From: Pseudomonas viridiflava
GTDB lineage: Bacteria > Pseudomonadota > Gammaproteobacteria > Pseudomonadales > Pseudomonadaceae
Length of the DNA: 64,000 bases
Direction: 5' to 3'
Assembly (NCBI RefSeq): GCF_900601905.1
Contig: NZ_UWFA01000259.1
Span: 124,001 to 188,000 of the forward strand
Positions 36,116 to 45,244 of this stretch are shown here, piece by piece. The notes below the pieces were generated by a model, which worked only from the letters and a program-made list of their open reading frames with translations, made no database searches and had not been told where the DNA came from. The position numbers were made by a program, and so were the translations under genes. Each line of letters begins with the position of its first letter. Positions within the stretch are counted from its first letter, which is position 1.

Positions 36116-37093
36116 CTAAACCCGTGCCTCAACCGTCACCCAGTATCGGGTAAACCTTTTGACTCTGACCGGCAAAGCCACTTCAAGCAGATCGAGGATC
36201 CGCTCGCTGTTGGCCAGCGGATAACTGCCGGAGATCAACAGGTCAGCGGCCCCGGCGTCGCACTCCAGGCGGCCACGGCGATAGCGGCTCAGTTCGGCGA
36301 GAAAGTCCTCGAGGCGCATGTGTGCGGCCACCAGCATGCCGTCCGCCCATGCGCCGCTATTGGCATCCACCGGGCGCACCGGTTCCCAGGCGTTGCGGTC
36401 GAACACCACCTGCTGCTGCGCCTGCAGCTGCAAGCCCCGGCCGGCAAAGCTGGCAGGGCTGATCTGCACGCTGCCGCTGAACACGGCCAGACGCGTTTTG
36501 CCTTGCAGCTGGCGGACGTCGAAACGGCTGTCCGAGGCGGTCGGCTGGATGTGCCCCTCGGCCGTGAGCAGGTTCAGCGGCCGTGAATCGTTGGCGGTAG
36601 TCAGCAGGATCTCGCCCTGTAGCAGTTTGATCAGCCGTTGCCGGGCATCGAAGTGCACATCGATGGCGCTGGCGGTATTGAGGTGGATCTGGCTGCCATC
36701 GGCCAGGGCAATTCTGCGCTGCTCGCCAACGCCGTTGTGATAGTCGGCCAGCAGTGGCTGCAACGCGATCTGGTCCCGCAAACCCCAACCTGCTGCCGAG
36801 CCTGCACCCAGTAACAGCAACAGTTTCAACACCTGACGCCGGCCTGCGGATTTCGGCGCGCTGAGTGCAGCGTGAGCCAGGGGCGAAGACAACCCGCTCA
36901 AACGCTGATTGACCCGCTGGATATGTGCCCAGGCGCGCTGGTGTTCGCCATTGCTGTTGAGCCAGTGCTGCCAGGCCTGCTGGCGCTGCGCGGCGAACGA
37001 TCCGCTCTGCATTTCGATCAGCCAGCCGACAGCCTGCTCCGCCACCTGGGGCGAAATATCGGACTTGTTCAGGGAGTCTGCATTGGCATTCAT
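36116..37093 (-). CDS. fecR: FecR-type sigma regulator (system 2)
   Basis: The 325-residue protein has the N-terminal sigma-binding part (ISPQVAEQAVGWLIEMQSGS, WQHWLNSNGEHQRAWAHIQR), a membrane segment (VLKLLLLLGAGSAAGW, about 88-104) and the periplasmic FecR domain (LADGSQIHLNTASAIDVHFD). Two tryptophans in the cytoplasmic part, needed in E. coli FecR, are present. It begins 10 bases after the fecI stop and lies 127 bases before the fecA start. Confidence 0.92.
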   Translation of the reverse strand: MNANADSLNKSDISPQVAEQAVGWLIEMQSGSFAAQRQQAWQHWLNSNGEHQRAWAHIQRVNQRLSGLSSPLAHAALSAPKSAGRRQVLKLLLLLGAGSAAGWGLRDQIALQPLLADYHNGVGEQRRIALADGSQIHLNTASAIDVHFDARQRLIKLLQGEILLTTANDSRPLNLLTAEGHIQPTASDSRFDVRQLQGKTRLAVFSGSVQISPASFAGRGLQLQAQQQVVFDRNAWEPVRPVDANSGAWADGMLVAAHMRLEDFLAELSRYRRGRLECDAGAADLLISGSYPLANSERILDLLEVALPVRVKRFTRYWVTVEARV

Positions 37094-37103
37094 AACGGGC
37101 TTT

Positions 37104-37634
37104 TCATAGCGAAAAATAGCAGCGCAGCGCGGCCTTGTTCAGGTGCCGCTTGACCGTGGCGATGGAAATCCCCAACTGCCCGGCGATTTCGCCGTGGCTC
37201 AAGCCATCGACCTGAGATAACAGAAACGCACGCTTGACCGCCATCGGCAGGCCGTCGAGCAGTTGGTCCAGTTCCACCAGGGTTTCGAGGATGATCGCCC
37301 GCTCTTCTTCGGACGGCGCAACGCATTCGGGCAGTTCCAGCAGCGTCTGGTAATAGGCGCGCTCCAGGTCCTGACGTCGGTAATGGTTGCACAGCACACG
37401 TTTGGCAATGGTCGTCAGGAACGCCCGAGGCTCGATGATTTGCGGCGTATCCCTGGCCAGCAGGACTTTGACGAAGGTGTCCTGAGCCAGGTCCGCGGCG
37501 CTGTGCGGGCAGCCCAGGCGACGCCGCAACCAGCCTGTCAGCCAGTTGTGATGGGCGTGATACAGGCCTTCGACAGTGTCGTTGAGCACGTATTGGGCGT
37601 TGGGCATGAGCTGCTGCAGTCCGCGATGAATCAT
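37104..37634 (-). CDS. fecI: ECF sigma factor FecI (system 2)
   Basis: The 176-residue frame has region 2 (LYHAHHNWLTGWLRRRLGCP, ADLAQDTFVKVLLARDTPQI) and region 4 (FLLSQVDGLSHGEIAGQLGI, SIATVKRHLNKAALRCYFSL). It should transcribe fecA when ferric citrate is bound outside. The start is uncertain: ATG at 37634 or, more like the family, ATG at 37607; neither has a strong ribosome site. A Fur-box-like site precedes it. Confidence 0.9.
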   Translation of the reverse strand: MIHRGLQQLMPNAQYVLNDTVEGLYHAHHNWLTGWLRRRLGCPHSAADLAQDTFVKVLLARDTPQIIEPRAFLTTIAKRVLCNHYRRQDLERAYYQTLLELPECVAPSEEERAIILETLVELDQLLDGLPMAVKRAFLLSQVDGLSHGEIAGQLGISIATVKRHLNKAALRCYFSL

Positions 37635-37669
37635 TAATTGCCGAGGATTCTGTCAGACTCTTTTGCGTA

Positions 37670-37688
37670 TGAGAATATTTATCATTAA
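37670..37688 (-). promoter_or_regulatory. Fur-box-like site between fecI and the DUF3649 gene
   Basis: TGAGAATATTTATCATTAA keeps most of the GATAAT-type hexamers on both strands. It lies 36 bases before the fecI start and 127 bases before the divergent DUF3649 gene, so it may repress both. Confidence 0.6.
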
Positions 37689-37814
37689 TATTGCGGTCTG
37701 CTCGCGCATTTGGTCACAAAACCATCGCGTGATAGCCCCTGATCAGGAATATCCCATGCCGATTCAACGCCGTTGCTCCCCAGTGTGCTGCCAGTCTCGG
37801 GCGGCCGCGTGTTA

Positions 37815-38159
37815 ATGGACGGCGCAACGATGGACACCTCGCAGCTCAAGAAACCGCCGCGCAAAGCCGGAAGCGCACAGGTTTCGCTCGCCTATCGTCT
37901 GGCCGTCACCTCGCGAACCTTGGCTGCGTTGTTCGGCGGCTACCTGCTGGCGGCGCTGACCAGCGTCTGCCTGAGCCAGTGGTTACCGATGAGCCGGGCG
38001 GATGCCGTGGTCACCGGCATGTTGCTGTCGTTCCTGACGTACCTGGTTGCGGTGATCTGGTGCTTCGCCTGCCGCACGGCCTGGCGGGCGTGGCTTGGCA
38101 TCCTGCTGCCAGCAGCCGTGTTGGCGGCGATATTCGGCATCGGGCGGTGGTGGTCATGA
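37815..38159 (+). CDS. DUF3649 membrane protein
   Basis: The frame from ATG 37815 encodes about 114 residues with three hydrophobic segments (about LAALFGGYLLAALTSVCLSQ, GMLLSFLTYLVAVIWCFACR, AWLGILLPAAVLAAIFGIG). This matches DUF3649, found next to PepSY proteins in iron gene clusters. ATG 37830 is an alternative start; neither has a clear ribosome site. Its stop overlaps the start of the PepSY gene (ATGA). Confidence 0.82.
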   Translation: MDGATMDTSQLKKPPRKAGSAQVSLAYRLAVTSRTLAALFGGYLLAALTSVCLSQWLPMSRADAVVTGMLLSFLTYLVAVIWCFACRTAWRAWLGILLPAAVLAAIFGIGRWWS

Positions 38160-39745
38160 AAGAAGGCTTCCGGCAGGCCATGGCCTGGCTACACACCTGG
38201 ATCGGCCTGATCTTCGGCTGGCTGTTGTTCGCGATTTTCCTCACCGGCACGATGTCCTACTTCAAGTCCGAGATAAACCGCTGGACCCACCCGAAAATCC
38301 CGGTGCGTTCGGTGTCGACGGCGGCCAGCATGGAGCGCGCCCAGGCTTACCTGCAGCAGAACGCAGCGGGTGCGTCGCGCTGGATCATCAACCTGCCCGA
38401 TGAGCGTGAACCGGCGCTCGGGGTGATGTGGCAGACGCCGGGTCAGGAAGGGCGACGCGGTTTCATGCGCAAGAGCCTCGACCCGCAGACCGGTTCCGAA
38501 ATCGAAACCCGCAGCAGCATGGGCGGCGAGTTTTTCTATCGCTTCCACTTCCAGCTGCAAATGCCGCACCCGTGGGGCCGCTGGCTGGCAACCGCCGCAG
38601 CGATGCTGATGTTCATTGCGCTGATCACCGGCATCATCACCCACAAAAAGATCTTCAAGGAATTCTTCACCTTCCGCCCGCGCAAAGGCCAGCGTTCCTG
38701 GCTCGACGGGCACAATGCAATTGGCGTTCTGGCCTTGCCGTTTCACCTGATGATCACCTACAGCAGCCTGGTGATTTTCATGTCCATGGTCATGCCTGCC
38801 AGCATCATCGCCTCCTATGGCGACAACGTTCAGGCGTTCTACGCCGATATCTTCCCCAGCACCAACGGCGCCAGGGCCGCTGGCACTCCCGCGCCGCTGA
38901 CACCGTTGATGCCGGTGCTGTCGGCGGCCCAGGGGCAATGGGGGGATGGCTCTGTCGGTCGCATCGTGGTCAACAACCCCGGGGATGCCAACGCCACCGT
39001 GGCGGTGTTTCGCAGCGCGGCGGACAGCATGATTCATGACAACGGTGTGGCGCTGATCTTCAATGGCGTGAGCGGCGCGTTGCAGACCTCTCCGACCCCT
39101 CGCTCCGGGCCGATGCTGGTGTCGGGCGCCATGTACGGCCTGCATATCGGCGAATTCGCCGGCCCGTTGTTGCGCTGGTTGTATTTCATTTTTGGCATCG
39201 CGGGCACTGCGATGATTGGCACCGGGCTGGTGATGTGGCTGGCCAAACGACAGGCCAGGCATGCGGCCAGCGGCGTGTTGCCGCTGGAGTTGCGTCTGGT
39301 GCATGTGCTGAACGTGGCAGGCATGGCCGGATTAATGGTCGCCGTGGCGGCGTTCTTCTGGGCTAACCGCCTGTTGCCGGTGAGCGTTGCCGGGCGCAGC
39401 GATTGGGAGATCAACGTATTTTTCAGCGTCTGGGGCCTGATGGTCCTGCACGCTTTGTTGCGCAACGGGCGTCAGGGCTGGCGTGAGCAACTGGCGCTGG
39501 GCGGGGTGTTGTTCGCCGGGTTGCCGGTGCTGGATATCGTGACCGGTGGCGGTTATCTGCTGGCATCGCTGCGCCAAGCTGACTGGGCGCTGGTCGGCTT
39601 TGACCTGACGGCGCTGGCAACCGGTCTGTTCATGGCTTGGGGCGCGACCCGGTTTCGCCCTGTTGCACCAGTGCTCGCGGCAACGGTCGGGCGGTCGCCG
39701 GGCAAACACATTGATAGCCGTCAGCTTGAAAGCGAGGTGCACTGA
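38156..39745 (+). CDS. PepSY-domain inner-membrane protein, probable ferric-siderophore reductase
   Basis: The 529-residue protein has an N-terminal helix (WLHTWIGLIFGWLLFAIFLT), PepSY regions, and three to four further helices (WLATAAAMLMFIALITGIIT, LPFHLMITYSSLVIFMSMVM, LLRWLYFIFGIAGTAMIGTG). Histidines in helices (HTW, FHFQLQMPHPWG, HLM, GLHIGEF) could bind heme. PepSY proteins such as FpvG and FoxB of P. aeruginosa reduce iron from siderophores in the periplasm. The start at 38156 couples it to DUF3649; a longer frame upstream is rejected because it runs through that gene. Confidence 0.86.
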   Translation: MKEGFRQAMAWLHTWIGLIFGWLLFAIFLTGTMSYFKSEINRWTHPKIPVRSVSTAASMERAQAYLQQNAAGASRWIINLPDEREPALGVMWQTPGQEGRRGFMRKSLDPQTGSEIETRSSMGGEFFYRFHFQLQMPHPWGRWLATAAAMLMFIALITGIITHKKIFKEFFTFRPRKGQRSWLDGHNAIGVLALPFHLMITYSSLVIFMSMVMPASIIASYGDNVQAFYADIFPSTNGARAAGTPAPLTPLMPVLSAAQGQWGDGSVGRIVVNNPGDANATVAVFRSAADSMIHDNGVALIFNGVSGALQTSPTPRSGPMLVSGAMYGLHIGEFAGPLLRWLYFIFGIAGTAMIGTGLVMWLAKRQARHAASGVLPLELRLVHVLNVAGMAGLMVAVAAFFWANRLLPVSVAGRSDWEINVFFSVWGLMVLHALLRNGRQGWREQLALGGVLFAGLPVLDIVTGGGYLLASLRQADWALVGFDLTALATGLFMAWGATRFRPVAPVLAATVGRSPGKHIDSRQLESEVH

Positions 39746-40077
39746 TGCTGCTGGCGACCCTGTTGTGCTACGTGGGTTTCACCGCCCTGTGCCTGTCCAT
39801 GTCCAGGCACCATGGCGAGTTGCTGCGCAGCAAACTCAGCGTCAATCGCGGGCGCTTGCTCAAAGTGCTCGGCTGGGCGCTGCTGTGCCTGTCGCTGTCG
39901 AGCGCACTGAGCGCCGACGGCTGGGGCCTGGCGCTGGTGCAGTGGTTTGCGGCCTTGATGGGCAGTGCTCTGTTGCTGGTGTTTCTGATCCCCTTCCGGC
40001 CAAGGCTGGCCTTGATGCTGGCGGTGGCGGGGCTGTTGTTGAGCCCGGTGGCAGCATTCAATCAATTGCTGGCCTGA
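39745..40077 (+). CDS. DUF3325 membrane protein
   Basis: The 110-residue protein has three hydrophobic helices (MLLATLLCYVGFTALCLSMS, VLGWALLCLSLSSALS, LMGSALLLVFLIPFRPRLAL) and matches the DUF3325 family, which accompanies PepSY reductases. Its ATG shares one base with the PepSY stop (TGATG), so the three membrane genes form a coupled set. Ten bases separate it from the next sigma gene. Confidence 0.85.
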   Translation: MLLATLLCYVGFTALCLSMSRHHGELLRSKLSVNRGRLLKVLGWALLCLSLSSALSADGWGLALVQWFAALMGSALLLVFLIPFRPRLALMLAVAGLLLSPVAAFNQLLA

Positions 40078-40087
40078 CCGCGCCGCC

Positions 40088-40699
40088 ATGAATAGCGCAC
40101 CGGCTCCCGAATCCAATCAGCCTCAGCGGCCGGTCTCCACGGCGACTGACTCGGCCAAAGGCGGGCGCGCACATTTTCTCGAAGTGTTCCTGTCCCAGCG
40201 TCCGCAAATGGAAGCGCTGGTCCGCCGTCGGGTGGGCTGTCGGGCAACTGCGGCCGATCTGGTGCAGGACTTGTTCGTGCGCTTCTGGCGCAGGCCACTG
40301 GTGCAGGTCGAAGAACTCAGCACTTACCTGTTGCGCTGCGCCGGTAATATCGCGGTCGATCATTTGCGCAGCGAAGGCGTGCGTCAGCGGATCAGCGAAG
40401 GCCTGATGACCGACGGCCTCGAACACGAGGTGGATGAACCCCAGGCTGCGCTGGAGGCAGGTAACGACCTGCGCCACGTCGAGGCGGCACTGCGCGAACT
40501 GCCTGAGCGTACCCGGCAGATCTTTCTGCTTAACCGCATTCATGGCCGCAAGTACGGGGAAATAGCCAAGGTCATGGGTCTTTCGCAAAGTGCCGTGGAA
40601 AAACATATGATGCGCGCTCTGCAAGCCTGCAAGGCGAGTCTGGAACAGTCTGCGTCGCCGGTTCGCGCCACTCGCTTGAAGCCGGAGGCTGCGCGTTGA
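40088..40699 (+). CDS. ECF sigma factor, FecI-like (system 3)
   Basis: The 203-residue protein has region 2 (FLEVFLSQRPQMEALVRRRV, ATAADLVQDLFVRFWRRPLV) and region 4 (LRELPERTRQIFLLNRIHGR, IAKVMGLSQSAVEKHMMRAL). It is the fourth gene of the set starting with DUF3649, and its stop overlaps the FecR start by four bases. It should direct transcription of the receptor gene at 41814. Confidence 0.92.
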   Translation: MNSAPAPESNQPQRPVSTATDSAKGGRAHFLEVFLSQRPQMEALVRRRVGCRATAADLVQDLFVRFWRRPLVQVEELSTYLLRCAGNIAVDHLRSEGVRQRISEGLMTDGLEHEVDEPQAALEAGNDLRHVEAALRELPERTRQIFLLNRIHGRKYGEIAKVMGLSQSAVEKHMMRALQACKASLEQSASPVRATRLKPEAAR

Positions 40700-41700
40700 T
40701 GAAAACGTCCATGACGCCGGTCCCGGTTTCGGCGGCGCAACAACAGGCCGCTCTGGATTGGCTGAGCCTGCTGCACGACGCCCCGAGCAGTCGCGATCAA
40801 CTGGATTTCAGCCAATGGCTGCAGGCGGATCCCGCTCATGCCGAGGCCTACGCCGAGGCCCAGGTGCTCTGGGAGTTGAGCGAAGGTCCCGCTGCGCGGC
40901 TTGCTGACGAAGACTCGGTGGCCCTGGCAGCGCTGTTGCGCGAGATGGATGCTGCGCGCCCTAAAACCCGTCGCCCTGTGCAACGCTGGTCCGTAGGTCT
41001 GGCCATGGCCGCGTGCCTGTTACTGGCGTTGGTTATCGGCGCGGGCTGGCAGCCGACGCGTTGGGCAGATGATCTGGGGGCTGATTATGTGTCCGCGCCA
41101 GGTCAGGTGCGCACCGTGGTGCTGGCCGATCGGTCGCAGGTCACGCTGGATGCCGACAGTGCCATTGCGATCGATTTCAGCCAAGGCGAGCGCCATGTGC
41201 AGTTGCGCCGTGGCGCGGCGTTTTTTCAGGTGACTCATACCGGCGAGCCATTTGTGGTGGATGCCCATGGCGGCCAGACGCAGGTGCTGGGTACGCAATT
41301 CGAAGTCCGCCTGCAAGAGCAGGGCGCGCAGGTCACGGTGTTGTCCGGTCGGGTCGGGGTCAAGTCGGTGCACGGTGAGCCAGCGCGCATTCTCGGCGCG
41401 GCCCAGCGTGTGGCCTATGACCAGAGCCGCACTGGCGAACCGCAGAGCATCGACCCGCAACACCAGCTGGCCTGGCGCGACGGCTGGCTCAATTACTACC
41501 GCACGCCACTGGCCGATGTGATCAACGATCTGAGTCGTTACTACCCTGGCCGCATCCTGTTGCTCAACGCGCAGCTGGGCGAAACACGCGTCAGCGGCAG
41601 CTTCCCCAGCAACGACCCGCAAGCGGTGCTGGCCGCCTTGAAGTCCGTGGTGGGGTTTGAGGAGTACAGCGTGATGGGGCGGGTGATCGTGGTGCGCTGA
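40696..41700 (+). CDS. FecR-type sigma regulator (system 3)
   Basis: The 334-residue protein has the sigma-binding part (AAQQQAALDWLSLLHDAPSS, FSQWLQADPAHAEAYAEAQV), one membrane helix (about 98-118, WSVGLAMAACLLLALVIGAG) and the periplasmic FecR domain (VLADRSQVTLDADSAIAIDF, RRGAAFFQVTHTGEPFVVDA). The gene is followed by a REP-like half-site and then the receptor gene. Confidence 0.92.
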   Translation: MMKTSMTPVPVSAAQQQAALDWLSLLHDAPSSRDQLDFSQWLQADPAHAEAYAEAQVLWELSEGPAARLADEDSVALAALLREMDAARPKTRRPVQRWSVGLAMAACLLLALVIGAGWQPTRWADDLGADYVSAPGQVRTVVLADRSQVTLDADSAIAIDFSQGERHVQLRRGAAFFQVTHTGEPFVVDAHGGQTQVLGTQFEVRLQEQGAQVTVLSGRVGVKSVHGEPARILGAAQRVAYDQSRTGEPQSIDPQHQLAWRDGWLNYYRTPLADVINDLSRYYPGRILLLNAQLGETRVSGSFPSNDPQAVLAALKSVVGFEEYSVMGRVIVVR

Positions 41701-41813
41701 TTTCTGCCTGGGAAGATTCCCGCCTTCCCGGCTAAAGCCGGTCCCATAAGCGCTACGCATTGCAAGCCTGCCTAGAGTCTTTAGCAGGATTGGTCAGTCA
41801 ACCGGGTAACAGT

Positions 41814-44192
41814 ATGAACTCCTCAACCTTCAGCGCTGTGCTTGGCTCTTTATTGCTCGCTGCCATCAGCACCACGCAAGCGAGCGAGGCTGTGTTCAAT
41901 TTTTCGATCCCGGCCAAGCCGCTGCCCCAGGCTTTGAGCGAGTTCAGCCGGGTCACCGGCCTGGGTGTTATCTACACCCAGGAAACCCCCTATGCAATCA
42001 GCGCACCGGCGCTCGAAGGGCAGTTCAGCGCCGAACAGGCACTGGCCCGACTGTTGGCCAGATCCGGGCTGACCTATCGTCGCGCCACCGAGCACACGTT
42101 CACCCTGCAGACAGTGGCCGCCGAGGGCGCGATCAATCTGGCGGCTACGCAGATCCAGTCCTCGACGCCGATGCGCAGCAGCTACCAGCCCACCGCCAGC
42201 ACTTCGGTTCTACGCTCGTCGACGCCCGTGCTGGAAACACCCCAGGCGGTGGCCGTCGTACCCGCCCAAGTGCTGGCCGATCAGACGCCGCGCAATCTTG
42301 ACGACGCCCTGCGCAATGTCAGCGGGATGACTCAGGGCAACACGCTGGGCAGCACCCAGGACACCCTCGTCAAGCGTGGTTTTGGCGAAAACCGCGACGG
42401 CTCGATCATGCGCGACGGCATGCCCATCGTGCAGGGCCGCAGCCTCAATGCCACGGCTGAACGGATCGAAGTGCTCAAGGGACCTTCGACGTTGCTGTAC
42501 GGCATTCAGGATCCCGGCGGGGTGATCAACGTGGTGAGCAAACGCCCGGAGTTACAGCCTTACAGTGCCCTGACCGCGACCGGCTCTCGCTACGGGTCAG
42601 GCAAGAATGGCAGCGGTGGCACCTTCGACAGCACCGGCGCACTGGGAGAATCCGGGCTGGCGTACCGGATGGTCGTCGATCACGCGGATGAAGATTACTG
42701 GCGCAATTACGGCGTGCATCGCGAGTCGCTGGTGTCACCTTCCCTGAGCTGGTTCAGGGACGACACGCAACTCACGGCCGCCTTTGAGCACCGTGAATTT
42801 CTCTCGCCGTTTGATCGTGGGACGGCCATCAACCCGGTTACCAACCATCCGCTGGATATTCCCACGACGCGCCGCCTGGACGAGCCTTTCAACAGCATGG
42901 AGGGTCGTTCGGATCTGTATCGCCTGGAAGCCGATCACGCGTTCGATGACCATTGGAAAGGCCATCTGGGTTACAGCTACAACCGCGAAACCTACGATGC
43001 CAGTCAGGTGCGGGTCACCGCCGTTAATCCTGTGAATGGCACCTTGACCCGCTCCATGGACGGGACGCTGGGCGCGTTGAGCACCGACCGCTTCACGACG
43101 CTGACCCTGAACGGCGATCTGCAGGCAGCGGGTTTTCGTCATGAGGTGCTGGTGGGTGTGGATGACGAGTACCGCAAGGTTGCTCGCGCCGACCTGATCC
43201 GCCAGAAAAGCCTGACCACGTTCAGTTACCTGAACCCTGTGTACGGGCAGGAGGTGCAGGGTACCTTGTCCAGCGACCCGGACAGCGCGCAGAGCGACAC
43301 GCTGCGCACCCATTCGCTGTTTGTGCAGGATGCCGTGCACCTCAACGAGCAGTGGATTGTGCTCGCGGGCGGGCGCTATCAGACATACGACCAGTTGGCG
43401 GGTAGAGGTCGTCCGTTCTCGGTCAACACCGATACCGCCGGGCATAAATGGATACCCCGTGCCGGGCTGGTGTATCGCGTTGATCAGCAGCTGTCGTTCT
43501 ATGGCAGCTACACCGAATCCTTCAAGCCCAATTCCAGCATCGCGCCGTTGAGTGGTGGCCTGGTGCTGGACTCCGGGACCCTGCCTGAAGAGGGCCAGGC
43601 CTGGGAGCTGGGGGCGAAGTGGGACGTGCCGGGAACCTGGAGTGGCAACCTGGCGTTGTTCGACATCAGCAAGCGCAACGTGCTGGTCGCCAACTTCGGC
43701 GCCGCCAGCGCCAATACGGTGTACAGCTCGGCGGGTGAGGTGCGCTCCCGAGGGTTGGAGCTGGATGTGAGTGGCCAGTTGAGTGAGCGCTGGAGCCTGC
43801 TCGGTGCGTATGCCTTTACCGACGCGCAGGTGACAGAAGATCCGCTGCTCAAGGGCAATCGCCTGCAAAACGCGGCCCGTCACAGTGGCTCGTTGTCAGC
43901 GGTATATGAAGTGGGCAGTGTTCTGGGTAATGACAGGTTACGCCTGGGGGCCGGTGCGCATTACGTGGGCGAACGTGCGGGTAACCCGACCGACGATTTC
44001 AACCTGCCGTCGTACACCGTGGCCGATGCCTTCGCCAGCTACGACACCCGATTTGACGGGCAAAAGGTTCGCCTGCAGATCAACCTGAAAAACCTCTTCG
44101 ACCGCACTTACTTCACCTCCAGCGTCAACCGCTACTTCGTCTCAATGGGCGATTCAAGGCAAGTGGTGGTGTCCAGCACGGTGGAGTTTTGA
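41814..44192 (+). CDS. TonB-dependent siderophore receptor with STN domain (system 3)
   Basis: The 792-residue protein begins MNSSTFSAVLGSLLLAAIST, a signal peptide, then an STN domain (FSIPAKPLPQALSEFSRVTG), plug (ETPQAVAVVPAQVLADQTPR, VLKGPSTLLYGIQDPGGVIN) and a barrel that ends QVVVSSTVEF. Loop regions are not close enough to a receptor I know to name the siderophore. A longer frame from 41760 starts before the signal peptide and is rejected, although the ribosome site at 41814 is weak. Confidence 0.88.
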   Translation: MNSSTFSAVLGSLLLAAISTTQASEAVFNFSIPAKPLPQALSEFSRVTGLGVIYTQETPYAISAPALEGQFSAEQALARLLARSGLTYRRATEHTFTLQTVAAEGAINLAATQIQSSTPMRSSYQPTASTSVLRSSTPVLETPQAVAVVPAQVLADQTPRNLDDALRNVSGMTQGNTLGSTQDTLVKRGFGENRDGSIMRDGMPIVQGRSLNATAERIEVLKGPSTLLYGIQDPGGVINVVSKRPELQPYSALTATGSRYGSGKNGSGGTFDSTGALGESGLAYRMVVDHADEDYWRNYGVHRESLVSPSLSWFRDDTQLTAAFEHREFLSPFDRGTAINPVTNHPLDIPTTRRLDEPFNSMEGRSDLYRLEADHAFDDHWKGHLGYSYNRETYDASQVRVTAVNPVNGTLTRSMDGTLGALSTDRFTTLTLNGDLQAAGFRHEVLVGVDDEYRKVARADLIRQKSLTTFSYLNPVYGQEVQGTLSSDPDSAQSDTLRTHSLFVQDAVHLNEQWIVLAGGRYQTYDQLAGRGRPFSVNTDTAGHKWIPRAGLVYRVDQQLSFYGSYTESFKPNSSIAPLSGGLVLDSGTLPEEGQAWELGAKWDVPGTWSGNLALFDISKRNVLVANFGAASANTVYSSAGEVRSRGLELDVSGQLSERWSLLGAYAFTDAQVTEDPLLKGNRLQNAARHSGSLSAVYEVGSVLGNDRLRLGAGAHYVGERAGNPTDDFNLPSYTVADAFASYDTRFDGQKVRLQINLKNLFDRTYFTSSVNRYFVSMGDSRQVVVSSTVEF

Positions 44193-44216
44193 AGGAGCTT
44201 GAGACTCAACCACAGT

Positions 44217-45098
44217 TCATACCCGGTTCGTAAATGCACTGCGAAACTCCCCCGGGGTAGCCCCCACCACTTGCCGGAAGCGGTTGTTGAAATGGCTGGC
44301 GCTGGCGAAGCCGCATTCCAGGGCGATCGCGCCGAAGGCCAGGCGCGTGGTGCGCAGCAAATGCCGGGCGTGGTTCACGCGGCGGGCCAGCAGGTATTGA
44401 TGGGGCGGCAGGCCGAAGCTTTCGCGGAACATCCGCGCGAAGTGATATTCGGACAACGCACACAGCCCCGCCAGCTCGCCCAGGCTCAAGGGCTCGGCCA
44501 GGTGCGTTTCGATGTACTCGACCAATTGCCGACGCAGGTGCGGCGCCAAGCCGCCCTTGAGACGCAAGCCGTCGCGCAGCCCCACTTGGCCCAGCAAGGC
44601 GCGACTGAGCATTTCATGGGCCAGGCTGCTGGTAAGCAAGCGTTCGCCGGGTTCACTCCAGTTCATCTGGATCAACTGGCGAAAGCGCGCGACTTGCTCG
44701 GCATCGTCGTGAAAGGTGTCTTCGCGCAATTGCAGCTCGCGAGGTTCGCGGTCCAGCAGGGTAATGCAGCCCATGGCAAAGTGTTCCGGGCTGATATATA
44801 GATGCGCCAGACGAATGTTGCCGTTGATCACCCAGGCCGATTCATGGCCAGCGGGCAGGGTGCAGAGCTTGCCCGGGCTGCCCTTGTGATCGGGCCGGTC
44901 GCGGCGGAATGTGCCCGTTCCGCCGTCGATGTAGCACGACAGGGTGTGATGGCTGGGCGCGTGATATTCCTGGAAGTCGTGGCGGTTGTTCCACAAGGCC
45001 GCCACCAGACCATCGCCCAGCGCCGCGCTTTGCTCCAGTTGGGCATGGGGTGAACTGTTCAGGGCCTGGAAGACCTGGATCGACTCGATGGCTGGCAT
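44217..45098 (-). CDS. AraC-family transcriptional regulator
   Basis: The 293-residue protein has a cupin-like sensing part and a C-terminal pair of helix-turn-helix motifs (LSLGELAGLCALSEYHFARM, RLAFGAIALECGFASASHFN) ending with the usual FRQVVGATPGEFR. It is divergent from the EamA transporter gene with 146 bases between, so it may control it, perhaps in response to a small aromatic or amine compound. The ligand is unknown. Confidence 0.9.
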   Translation of the reverse strand: MPAIESIQVFQALNSSPHAQLEQSAALGDGLVAALWNNRHDFQEYHAPSHHTLSCYIDGGTGTFRRDRPDHKGSPGKLCTLPAGHESAWVINGNIRLAHLYISPEHFAMGCITLLDREPRELQLREDTFHDDAEQVARFRQLIQMNWSEPGERLLTSSLAHEMLSRALLGQVGLRDGLRLKGGLAPHLRRQLVEYIETHLAEPLSLGELAGLCALSEYHFARMFRESFGLPPHQYLLARRVNHARHLLRTTRLAFGAIALECGFASASHFNNRFRQVVGATPGEFRSAFTNRV

Positions 45099-45244
45099 GC
45101 TGCGTCCTCTATGCCTCGCATCCTACCTCTTGCGTGGCCCGCTGCCAGCCATCGGCCATGCAAATGCGCAAGATTATGCAAGTGGCCTGCTGCGTCGGGC
45201 CGCAGACTCATGGCTCGTTTCTTCATCCAGACAAGAGTCGCGTC

